Assembly (NCBI GenBank): GCA_016748015.1
Contig: JAAOMT010000494.1
Span: 273,156 to 337,155, forward strand
DNA: 64,000 bases
Direction: 5' to 3'
Origin: Geosiphon pyriformis
Taxonomy: Eukaryota > Glomeromycota > Glomeromycetes > Archaeosporales > Geosiphonaceae
Under the pieces are notes generated by a model, which was not told the DNA's origin, made no database searches, and was given only the letters and a program-made list of their open reading frames with translations. Made by a program: the position numbers and the translations under genes. Positions 25,498-36,630 of the stretch are shown here, in pieces. Each line of letters starts with the position of its first letter. The stretch's first letter is position 1.

Positions 25498-27549
25498 AAT
25501 AATTGAGTTGTAAAAAATAATTACAATTGAATTACATTTGTAAAACATAAATCATTTTGTGTTAAACATATTAAAAAAATTATTCTTTTTTTTATTAATG
25601 ACCATTTTTTTATTAAATAAAAATACATCAAATTTAATAAAGTCTAATAAAAAGAATAAATTTTTATTTGTTTCAGAATATATTAAAGTTGATTTCACTT
25701 CACTAATTGAAAAAATATTCTTTGATAAAAAATATTATAAATATGAAAAAAGATTTATATAGTTGTTTGTTTAGATACTATAATCCCTAATTTAAAGGTA
25801 TATAACTTAAATATATTATATATAATTAAATTTATTGCTTTTTCTCTATAATTTTTTATTATATAAAATAAACAGTACATGTAATAACAAGAGCAAATAA
25901 CGATGATAACAGGGACAACTGCAATAACAATAATAATAGCTGCAATAACGACGAAAACGATTCTGTTAATCCAAAGATCACCCATCTTGAATTGTTGCAC
26001 TGATTATCATCGCTGTAAACCGAAGATACAGTTAATCTGGAGGCACAATCAACTTTTGATTAACGAAAATCATCATGTACTTGTTTTTTATGTATATTAT
26101 AACATTTGTATTAAGATAACTTGAATAAAAAAAAATTAGCTGAATTTGTTTTTAAAGTTGTTCGCCTTAACTTTTTCGCCAGAACTGTATTATACGCTAT
26201 AAATAATTTATTAAAATTACAAATAAATCTAAATAATTATTAACACATAAAATAAATTAATAATTTGATAATAAAATTATTATTGAATAATTCTCTTGAT
26301 ATTATTATATATTAATATCATTTTTTTAAATTATTTATAACCATTAATTTTGAAACTTTGAATTAAATATTATAAAAAATTATTCAAAGGATTTGGCATG
26401 TTTAACTTTTTCATAATAGTGATTTTATAAATTTCAACAAATTTTTGTAGTTTTTAAATACTAAATTTTCTCTAAATTTAAACTTTTAATACTATAGTTT
26501 GTGCACTATTTATTTTATGTATATTATAATGTTCATTATATTTTATTTCTTTTATTAATTATCGTATTCTGAAATCAAAATATTTTTTGAAACTTTTTTC
26601 TCCATTATAACCCATTTTTCCTGTTCGAAAACTTGATTATTTTTGCTTTATGTATATTCAAAATAAAGAATTTGAATAATTATTTAAATAGAAATTATAA
26701 TTGATATTAATTTTATATTTACCAAATCTTACAAAGTTATAAAGTTTTTGTTAATATCCTGAATTTCTTTAAAAGTGTACAAATAAATAGATTTTCAGAT
26801 TAGACATATTTTGAAATATTTTAATTAACAAAAAAAGATAAATATGAGCGATTCTATTTGTATTCGACAGGCTAAATCTAACCTAATAGATCTGTGATCG
26901 AAGCTATGATTTTCTATTTGGACTGATATGTCAACCAGTAGTGATTTTCCTCTTTCCCAATTTAATTTTGTGTAATCCAAATAAAAACCTAAAGTGAACG
27001 TTTTTATTGACTACTTTTCATACCTGTAACGGTTTTTCGTTTACGGTTTGCCATATGAAAAAAAAAGACACGAGGAACGCGGTCTTTCTAGCCACAAACC
27101 TTAAAAGTAACAAAGATAAAATGATGAAGATTATCTTGACGGGTAAACACTTGATATGATTGGTGTGCATGGCAATCGCGAGATAAAGAAAAACCAATAT
27201 TACAGGTGTAAAATTATCATTTTTGGAAATTGAGCGCGTGTTTAAATCAGTCGAAGGGAAGATTTGGTAAACACAAAAACTTTGGAAAAAATGAATATTA
27301 TTAACTAATTTCAGTTGATTCACTTTCTGTCACCAATCACATGAAAAATTTGGTTAACTATTAAAGTGGTCGGTCAAAAGCTTCTCATGGTAAAACTTGC
27401 GTTTTTTCAAAAAAAAAACTCCACGAGAGTTCATTATTTAAAGATTAACGTCAAACCTTCCCATTCACCAACAATCAAAGTTTAATAAAACAACAAAACG
27501 CGTTTTACGTAAAATCACGCTAAAAGACACGTAAAAATTAGAATTTATA
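25498..27549. other. Intergenic region upstream of the DUF8032 gene
   Basis: AT-rich to about 25860, then a less AT-rich patch (25900-26060) holding a possible small membrane ORF listed separately, then AT-rich sequence again. From about 26840 composition rises towards the 27550 start codon. The last few hundred bases (GC-containing words such as ACGCGTTTTACGTAAAATCACG near 27498) probably hold the promoter and 5-prime UTR. A 101-codon minus-strand frame at 27018-27323 was judged unconvincing. Confidence 0.5.
25755..25985 (-). CDS. Possible small single-pass membrane protein
   Basis: Unrecognised. From ATG 25985 the minus strand reads MGDLWINRIVFVVIAAIIIV, and then a further hydrophobic run with ICSCYY, giving one strong membrane segment of about 25 residues near the N-terminus. 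This local composition (Val/Ala/Pro/Cys codons containing G and C) is unlike the surrounding AT-rich DNA. The second half (about 35 residues) is Lys/Ile/Asn-rich and could be non-coding if an intron or a different end exists. Two stops lie in frame just upstream of the ATG. No family match is recalled. Confidence 0.25.
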   Translation of the reverse strand: MGDLWINRIVFVVIAAIIIVIAVVPVIIVICSCYYMYCLFYIIKNYREKAINLIIYNIFKLYTFKLGIIVSKQTTI

Positions 27550-30162
27550 ATGGAAACAAATAACTGTCAGAAGCCTTGCGAATTTCACCATACTTCACCA
27601 ACATTTAATATGGTCATGCTACCGCAATGCTTTGATCCACAATTCGAACAATTCTTTTCCATCTTACCACAAGATATTGGAATTGGAACGATTTTTGACC
27701 CAATCGCTCAAGCAGGTTCACAACCGATTAGCTTGGAAGAATTGATGGATCCATCACTGAAATTTCATAATCTTTTCTCAATTATGTCACCAGTAGAAAC
27801 CAGAAATGAGTTGGAACGAAATTATCTAGCTGAATTTCATGAAGCCAACTTCTTGAATGATATTAAAACTTTGACAACTATAAATAATCATCAATCGCCC
27901 GATTTCCCTGAGGTCAACTTCCTACATGATATTGGAAACGTAACACGTCCAAATAATTATCAATCACCTGACCTTCATGACGTCTGCTTTCCTCAAAACT
28001 TCAGGAACGTAACAGACTTGAATTTTTGTCAACCACCTGCACTCAATAAGCCCACCTTAGGGCAAGATTTCAGTACCGAAAAAAATAAAAAAATAAAAAA
28101 TTTCTTCGAGGTTAGCTTGCCTCAAAAAGACGGCGTAAATTATCACAATGATCCAGAGTTTCCTGACGTTACCCTACAAGATTTAATGGAGCCATCCTTT
28201 GAAGTCGAATATCTTCTTTCTAACTTATCACGAGAACAACTCGTTGCCATTGAAAAAAATCTGAATAAGGCTAAAAATAAAAAGCTCAATTTAATGAAAG
28301 TCCCTAAAGATGGTCGTGTAGAAAAAAAGGTGCGCAAGCCGAAGCCTACACCTCTTATATGTCTACCGACACCTCCCAGAACTATTCTATATCAAAATAC
28401 AGGGTTAGCCACGCCACAAGAAAGCACAGATTCTTTCCTCGCCAATTTTAGCCCTAAATCAGACACGAATTTCTATACGAAATCGGAAACACAATTCTTT
28501 GGACTTGAAACGCCCCTCACCACGCCAACCAGTATCATGAATAATTTCTGGATGGATCCTATTAATCCAAAGTTGGAAGGATCTGCAGCACAATATACAT
28601 CGCCACAAGAATCCAAACCTCACAAATATAACTTTATTAGTTCAGAATACAACAATATACCCCTTCCTAAACCAGGTTTAAATTCCTCTGATAAATTAAA
28701 GGCTGAAGCAGCTTCTGCCCACAATAAAAATACCACCATTCCAAACCAAGAATCCTCCGATATCTTGGATGGCCTTAAATTTAATACAGACCAACAGCAA
28801 CGATTTCCAATTCAATCATCCCACCAGAAACTCGGTTATGAAAATTTTAACTTTGCGTCCTCTGAACCCAAAGAAATTACCATTCCAAAGCTGGAGTTGG
28901 ACCCTTTTTCTAAATCTAAGATTCAGGAAATTTTTGGATCTATGGAAAATATGCCGGTAACCAATGAATTGGCCATGGAATATCCTGGAGTAGAATCGAT
29001 GATCTTCAGCTATTCACATCATCACGTGTTGAAGACATACCGCATTCGAACTGATATACAAAATGTGGATATCAATTTAATTGATGAACAATTCAAAAGA
29101 GACAATTGTGTAAGATATATTTTTTTCAGATTGGATACAAGTTTTACAAATTGATTCATATTTATTAATTATTAATTTCTTGCATAAAATCTATTATAAC
29201 TTTAGATCTACCCACGCGCCTTTTGTCTTCCAGAGGCTTATAATGGTAATCGTTGGATATATGAAACCGAATGTAATTCCCTTGGATGGATATTAGCTTT
29301 TCTAAACCCAGAAGAACTCGGTGGCAAACGAGGTCTCATACAAAGAGCTGTTGACTCATTTCGTAATCGACAACCAGGTTCAAAGTCACGAAGAGTAGCT
29401 CGCCAAGAAAAGGTGATGAAGGGCACATTGCGCAAGCGCAAGGCCTCATATCCTGGAGATGAAGACGCTCGTCCATTAAAGCGTAAATTAGCAATTTCGC
29501 ACAAGCCGAGAACCATCCTTCTCGAAGATATTGTTTCAGGAACGAAGATCAGGATCAAAATCAACGTTGAAGAGGTCGATTTAAATCAAGTTGACTCCAC
29601 TTTCAAAAGAAATAATTGCGTATATCCTAGAGCAGCCTTTTGTACTCGTGAACAATACACTGGACGTCGTTACGAGGAAGAAGTAGGGTGTAATGAGTTA
29701 GCTTGGAAATTGGCAAGTCCTTATAAACTGTAAAAATTTTTCTCTTTCATAAATCGGAAATATTCTAATAACAGTTTTAATATCTCCTTTTCACCTTAGG
29801 CCTGGCTAAACCCCCGTAGTTTGGCTAATAAGAAACGGCTTCTTCAACTAGCGATAGATCTTTACAGAACGAGGTTTACCAGCAATTTTAAACCTCGTTC
29901 TGCTCGACTACCAGAAGATTTCGATATCCAAGCCACCACCTTCATTACAAACCCTTGTAATAACATTGAGATGGAGACCCATGCGGCTCCAGCAGAAATG
30001 TTGACGACAAATGAGACTTTATTAGATAACCTGCCGCAAAGAAAAATATATTTTGAAAATTTGCCGCCCGAAGGTTATGATAACTTTTTACTTGGTTGTA
30101 ACCAGCCAAATGAAATGCCCCTTTGGCATTATACTGATCTCGCTGACGAGCAGCAATATTGA
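27550..30162 (+). CDS. Tandem DUF8032 protein, three exons
   Basis: Spliced model: 27550-29109, 29206-29712, 29800-30162, giving 809 residues. DUF8032 is a fungal family of unknown function; I recall its hallmark (FK-x2-NC-x-YPRA, a Tyr/Asn-Gly-x-Arg centre, ECN-x-LGW-x-LA-x-LNP, KRGLIQRAVDS-(Y/F)-RNR). Here the domain occurs twice. The first has FKRDNC at 29092-29109 spliced to IYPRAFC, then ECNSLGWILAFLNP and RGLIQRAVDSFRNR (about residues 485-585). The second has FKRNNCVYPRA, GCNELAWKL, then AWLNPRSLANKKRLLQLAID (about 620-725). Both introns cut the domains. Intron 1 is GT-AG and intron 2 uses a GCAAGT donor. The N-terminal 480 residues are Asn/Pro/Ser-rich with internal repeats and look disordered. 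A regulatory or DNA-associated role is possible but unproven. Confidence 0.85.
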
Positions 30163-33100
30163 GTTTAATGCTTCGATTTCCGGTATTCAGGGTTAAAAGG
30201 TCAAATCTCGAGCTAAAATTATTTGTATATATAGGTATTTTAAATTTTCGATCTGCCTTCAATATCGACTGTCTCGTAACCAAAATAATATTTGTCCAAA
30301 TGATGCCAAAGTCTATTGCTATTATAGTGTTCTTGTTTCACGCAACGTTTTTGAAAAAGCAAAAGGCTTTTATTATATACTCAAAAGTGTCAATTATAAG
30401 TTATCAGTTATTGTATTTGTAGATCAAGTTATCTCGTTAAGATATATTTTAAATATTCAATAAATCATGTATAGAGTTGTCTGAAATTGTCAAAAAAAAT
30501 CAAGACCCAAAAACAAATTTGGAAAGTTTTGACGTTTTTATCCAAAGTTATAATAAGTTTAAAATATTATAGTTTTCCAGAAACCTTGTTAAGTGAATTT
30601 TCTAGTTCGATTTCTTTAATCCACAAATTGAAATTAATTCTTGATCGCTAAACTTGACAAAAAAATTCTTCAGCAGTCAAAGTTGAATGCAAGGATTTAA
30701 TTTTTAACCAAAGATTCCAAGAAAAATATTTATTAATAATTGAATATGGCTACTTTCTTTAACTGAGATATATTCTTCACTGTTTCAAATTTTATAATGC
30801 GAAAATCAATTTATCACACTAAACAGATCCAAACATAAAACCATTTCCCGAAAATTTCGTTTAAAATGGTCTTAAACACTTTCCAAAAAAGTAAATGTTC
30901 TTAAAGATTAAGTTTCTCATCAAAAAAATTGAAAATATTTTTAAAAACCAAGATCTCTAAAATAAATCCTAAAACAATACTATGACAAAAATAGTCAATA
31001 ATTAAATTATTTGGTGGGCCATTTCATCAAAGTCTTTGTGATATGCTTTTAACTACATTCAATCCATACTTCCTATAGTTTTGAAGGTTTTTTCGGCAAG
31101 TGCTACTATTTTGGCCAAATATCATAGGGCCAGAAAGAAATCGTAAAAAAAGAATGTCAATATATGTTCAATATTGAAAAAATTAAAAATAATTTAACAT
31201 CGAGACATTGTTCATACTATAACCAATATTTTTTATATTCATGTCCTATCAAAAGATGACATTAATTGTTATAAGGTTTAAAAATCACAATTTGTAAATA
31301 TGAATAATCAATTATTTGAAAAAAAATTGCTTTGAAAACTTTTCATCTCTCCCATATAAAATTAATCAAAAATGTCTCTTTAAAAAATATCTTTAAAAAC
31401 TTTCAGATCTCTTAATTTATGTTGCATAAAAAAATTTTAATCTAAAATTTTTTCAAGAAGCTATATTTTTTAATTAATAATTTTTTAAGACTTTGCAAAG
31501 TTTTGAAAAATTGGGTTTCTTGTAATTCTGCTTGTTACAAATTCAATACAGTATATAATTTTACCAAATAAAAATTTCAAATTCAAAATAAGAAATGAAA
31601 ATGATAAAAACACCTTCAGATAATTTCATCTCGAAAAAGAATATTTTGTAAAAAAAAAATTCATTTGAATTGGTTAAAAAAATACAGAAACATAACTTGC
31701 TGTTTGATCCTTTAAAAATTAAATTAATAGAGCATCTTGGTTATTTACTTAAAAAATTCTCAAAACAAACTATACTTCAACTAAAAAATTAAGAAGATAA
31801 TTTTCGAACTACATAAAAACAACCACATTGTTGAATGATACATTTTTCTCATCAAAATTTTTACTCTTGACATTTCAATAAAAAGTTTCCATTATTTGTA
31901 TTTCAGTTGAATTTCAACTTAAATAATAATCTTTTTGTGAAAATTTGTCAAGTAAAAAACTTGACATATACATCTTCATAATATTTAATATTTTTTTTAG
32001 CAAACAATGACCTCCAAAGAAAAACAAATTCAATATTCTAAATTTTCATTAAAAAACAAAATTGTATTTAGAATGATATTTTTTAACATTAATATTTTAA
32101 ATTTCATTTAAAAACAAAATTGTATTTAGAATGATATTTATTAACATTAATATTTTAAATGAAAATTTAAAACAAGATTGTATTTAAAATGATATTTTTT
32201 AACACTAATATTTTAAATTTTCATTTAAAAACAAAATTGTATTTAGAATAATATTTTTTAACATTAATATTTTAAATTTTTCATATTCAAAAGTGGAAGA
32301 TCATTTTCATTTACAAAAATAATGTTTAAAAATATTTCGTTTATGTTGGTTAAATGGAATTACTTTGGTTTTGTAAGATATTTACATTTTCAGTAGTATG
32401 GTTTATCAATTCAATTTCATGTTTCTCTATAATAACATCAAGACAATCTATGGCTGTATTGGATTTATAATTGTGTGATTACTTATGGCTAATATTTAGC
32501 AGTTTCAATAATTCATTTAATTCAGCGGTCGTTTTGTTTAAGTTGGTGGTTTCAATAATTCGATAATTTATATTTATTCCATATTTTATGGTTTTAATCT
32601 TGAATTATTATATTCACAATTTAAGTTAAAAAAATTTCAAAATCCACAAATTTAACATAAATAAAAATGGATAATATTTTCAAAATCTAAATTTTTCTCT
32701 TTAAACTATTTTCAAAAAACATCTAATTGAACATTGTTATTCTATTCCACCCTTAAACCAATCAAATATTAAAACCATTAATTTATATTCTAATATGGCA
32801 TTAAAAAACACCGAAAATGATTATAGATTATTATATTTCACTTGTTTATTGTATTATTAATATAATTAAGAAATCAAAATAATAATTTTTTATTGTTTTT
32901 CATTATTAAAAATTATAATATCGTTAAATAATCTACTTAATATTTTTTATACTTTATTAAAAATCATCTTGTCAACAAAGAAATTCTTCGAAATTGTATA
33001 TTTCTTAATAATAAAATTGTTACAAATTTCAAATATACATTTTTAATCAATATTTTTAAATTAAATTGTTTTTATAATAACAAGATCATTAAAATTTTTT

Positions 33101-34340
33101 TAATATCTATAAACTTCAAATTCAATCTATTAGTAATCTTTCAAAATTCTAAAATTTCCAAAAAAATTTATTTCTAATGATAGAAAATTTGAAAGTGTTA
33201 TATAGTTTTAATTAATTTTATAATAGATTTTGATAAAAAATCTTTGGACTATCAAGAACATTAAAAAAATCTATAATTTAAATTATTACAATAATAAAAT
33301 CTTTTTTTAAAAAAATATAAATAAAATAGTTTTTTTTCATATTTGAAATTTAACCTTAAAATTTTATTATTTAAAACTTATTTACATATTATTAAATTGA
33401 GAATAATTTTTCACAAGATAAAACTATTAACATAATTCTACATTCTGACCAAAAAGAAATATAATTGTAAATTACATTACTTGATTATATTTTTTTATTG
33501 AATATAAAATTTTTAAAACAATAATTTTATTTATGTTACTGATAAGTACTGTATATGATATATCAATAAAAAAAACATAAAAAACAATTTATTGAAAACC
33601 AATTATTTGGTTTATTTTAAAAATAAAAATAAAAATACATTTTTTTCAAACTTTATACAATACAAGAATATTATAATCAAATTTAATTTATTTACAAAGC
33701 AAATATTTCATTGTAAATACTTTATAAAAATTAGTTAATACTTACAAAATTACACATAATTACAAGTATTTTATAATTTTTATAACAAAATTTTTATTTT
33801 GATCAATATTACTTATTATTCATTAATTTTTTTTATTCAAATTTTTTATTTTTGACGGTTTTATAACATTATAAACAAAAAAAATTTTTTCAATTATTAA
33901 AAAAACCAAAAATTGTCTTAAATTTTCATAATTAATATATATGGTATTTATTTCAAAAAATTATTAATCAATTTAATATATAAACTTTATAACATTATTA
34001 AACAATAAATAATCTTTCATTAGCAACAAAATTAATTATAAAAATCATTAATAATAGCATATTAATTAAATTTTTTATCAAGTTGTTTATTTTTGAAATT
34101 AGTAATTTTTTATTGTTTTATTACAATTTTTTTCCTAAAACAAAAAAAAATATAGTTTTTGGAATTAAATCACAGAATACTTTTGTGAATAGAAAGTTCA
34201 CAAATGGATTTCTCGATTATGAAAGAATTAAAAAAATTTAAGTACATCTTTTATCAAAATAATAAAATAACGTTAAAAATTTTATTTTAATAATTAAAAT
34301 TATACCAACATAGAAGAAGTTTGAATAATTTTCGCCCACC
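30163..34340. other. AT-rich gene-less region
   Basis: About 4.2 kb. The first 300 bases probably include the 3-prime UTR of the DUF8032 gene. The rest is A/T-rich with no protein-like frame. It contains a 60-bp tandem repeat (32038-32285). Words such as AAATTTTTCAAAA recur as short simple motifs without clear element borders. Confidence 0.6.
32038..32285. repeat. About 62-bp tandem repeat, four units
   Basis: Four consecutive units contain AAAACAAAATTGTATTTAGA followed by ATGATATTTTTTAACATTAA and TATTTTAAATTTTCATTT. The third unit is more diverged (AACAAGATTGTATTTAAAA) and shorter at the junction. Non-coding. Confidence 0.85.
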
Positions 34341-34384
34341 ATAATTCATAGGATATTTGCCGTAGAATTCCCTTACTATCCCCT

Positions 34385-34591
34385 CCCCACTACTAGTGAT
34401 ATATTGAGTGACGTCAACCTAAAGGTAGTAGGGATGCCATAAGCTAAGTTTGGCAAGCCAGGGACTTTGTTCTATTGTTAAAAATTTGTCTAATATCGTA
34501 AAATTTCAGTGAACTCTATTACAGATATTATACTATAAAGAACAGATAAAAAGATATTACACTTGATCTTAGCCAAAAGGTTTGAGAGGAT
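34385..34591 (-). pseudogene. U2 snRNA-like sequence, probably a pseudogene
   Basis: On the minus strand from about 34591 the sequence reads CTTTTGGCTAAGATCAAGTG, identical to the highly conserved U2 snRNA 5-prime region, then TATCTGTTCTT in the right order. However the branch-site recognition GTAGTA of U2 is GTAATA here, about eight extra bases (around 34549-34556) split the stretch before ATCTGTTCT, and the 5-prime stem is decayed (CTCTCAAACC for CTTCTCGGCC). Further 3-prime only weak similarity remains (for example TGGCATCCCTACTACC). These faults in bases that pair with introns and U6 point to a dead copy. A divergent functional gene cannot be excluded without expression data. Confidence 0.65.
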
Positions 34592-35867
34592 TAAATCAAA
34601 TAAATAGTTTTAAAAAATTATAAAAAATAATATTGTTTTTGAAGATAATTTAATTCAAAATTAACTTTGAATCATTGTTATTTAAAATATATATTACTAA
34701 ATTACTGTTATTTTGTCTTTTTAATTATATTTTTGTTATAAATCTTAATATAAAATTCCAGTATTTATTGATAAGTTTAAATAATCATAAATTTATGTCA
34801 AAATTATGTTACAATATAAAAAATGTAAAAATAATTTTTTAAACAATAAAAATAAAATATTTTAATTATAATAAGTTTTCATACTAATAATATATAAAAG
34901 CATTTTGGATTTTTACAATAAATAAGTAACAATTCATTTTCTGAAATATTTTTCTTGAGCATAATTTTTTAGAAAGCACGAATGAAATTGGGGTTTAAAC
35001 GAAAGGAAAAAATTGCAAACTTAATTTTCAAATAAAGAATTAATATTGTCTTTTTTTAATTTTAAAAAAAGTAGAATTTCATTATCATTATTTTAGTAAA
35101 CCAATTTTCAATGAAAAACCCCTATTACAGCCATGTACACAAAAGTCTATTATTACTGTTTAATTAATAATCAATTAAATTAAAAAATTAACAGTTCAGA
35201 AAATTTTTAATATAATAGCAAATGGCGTTAAAAAGTGCCAACTATAAAAGTTGACTTTTTTTTATTTGAAACTAATATTATTTTTATTTCTGTCAAAGTT
35301 TTAATAATGGATATTATTAAATATTAAGCTTTAAATGAAAATAATTATTTAAGTAAAATTCATAATAATTTTATTTGAATTTGAATTATCAATAAACTAA
35401 CCAATAATTAAACAAAACTTACCAAACTTTTTGGGTTAAAATTCAAATTAAATAAATATATTATTATCTTAATGTTACTAATAGTTTTTTATCTTTACTG
35501 TGTTTATTAATAGTGATAAAAAATGTTTTTGTCAAAAGTGTTTTTTATTTTTCTATATCTTGACAATTATTTTTTATCAAATCAATAATAAAATTATTTT
35601 TACAATAGTCATATTTAATATTAAATGAAATTTGATGGTTATAATTTTTGCTAGCTTAAAAAGTTTTTTTTTAGTTAGTTTCATTATAAGAATCTTCAAC
35701 ACTTTTTTCAGGTAACCTCTTTTTCAGACCTTAAACGAAATAATAATTAACTTTGCAAATCGATCACAATTCCTCGAAAATCGCATGGACTCGTATAGTT
35801 AAAAAGGCCAAAAGCTACTGATTTTATTAATATAAAATTTAATATGCAATTATTTTGCTTTTACTCT
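34592..35867. other. AT-rich spacer
   Basis: About 1.3 kb. No protein-like frame or RNA gene is seen. A slightly less AT-rich segment at 35700-35815 lies just beyond the C-terminal end of the transposase relic and may belong to that element's border. Confidence 0.5.
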
Positions 35868-36630
35868 GAATAATTAACTGACAATGCCGCAACATTGAAT
35901 CTATTAAATTGATTAGAATAATTTTTGACATATTTCCATTTTTCAATCATATATTGTTCCAAAATCATTCATATTTTTTAGCATTCATTTTCTACTTTAT
36001 TGCTCATAGATGTTCAATGGATTTAAATCTGGAATACACAATGGCCAGTCAATAACCTCACGTAAATTTTCTGCAAAAAACGCTTTAGCTACGCTTGGGA
36101 TTTTTATCTTGTTGAAAGTGCCATTCCTTTTCAAGTATTCCATTAACTTCTAGAACATGTTATCGCAAAATTTTAATATAAAACTTTGCATCCATGATAT
36201 CCTGGAAACAAAATAAACTGGTTATTTTTCATACAAAACCACTCCTTGCAAATATTTTTGTACAATATTTTGGTCTTGGAAAAATTGGGTGTTTTTCCTT
36301 TTACCAATTTTGAATTGTATTTGAATGGTGTTCATGAGAAAATATGTTTTTTTTAGTATTATTAAAATAAAATTTTGCCCATTCAACGCGTTTCTGTTTT
36401 TCAATTTGTGTGATCATTGACATAGTAATTGTAAGTTTTTCATATATCCAAGTGAGTCCAAATGTCTGCCAATTGTGGAATATCTAATGTCTACTTCCTT
36501 TGTATCTAGTTTAGTAACAATTTTTTGCAGAGACATGAATATATTGACCTACTTTTCTCAATATATATGTTGGTAATTTTCTTATCACAATTATTACTGC
36601 CTTTGTGCTCAATTTTTCCTATTTAATGAA
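35868..36630 (-). pseudogene. Tc1/mariner-type transposase relic
   Basis: Minus-strand translation in shifting frames gives the family blocks in the right order. These are a helix-turn-helix piece (IRYSTIGRHLDSLGYMKN, near 36470), then KRVEWAKFYF near 36385 (Tc1: RLxWAxxH). EKEWHFQQDKNPK near 36110 corresponds to the DNDPKH catalytic region. VIDWPLCIPDLNPLNIYE near 36030 corresponds to WPxxSPDLNPIExxW, and NLIDSMLRHCQLII near 35890 is the C-terminal helix. Stops and frameshifts occur in each interval, so it is inactive. Terminal inverted repeats were not found. The catalytic aspartates cannot be judged with confidence in such a broken frame. Confidence 0.8.

Noticed and set aside
27018-27323. 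101-codon minus-strand frame before the DUF8032 gene
   Set aside because: Residues are Phe/Leu/Ile-rich as expected of AT-rich DNA, no family pattern is seen, and it lies where the promoter of the plus-strand gene should be.
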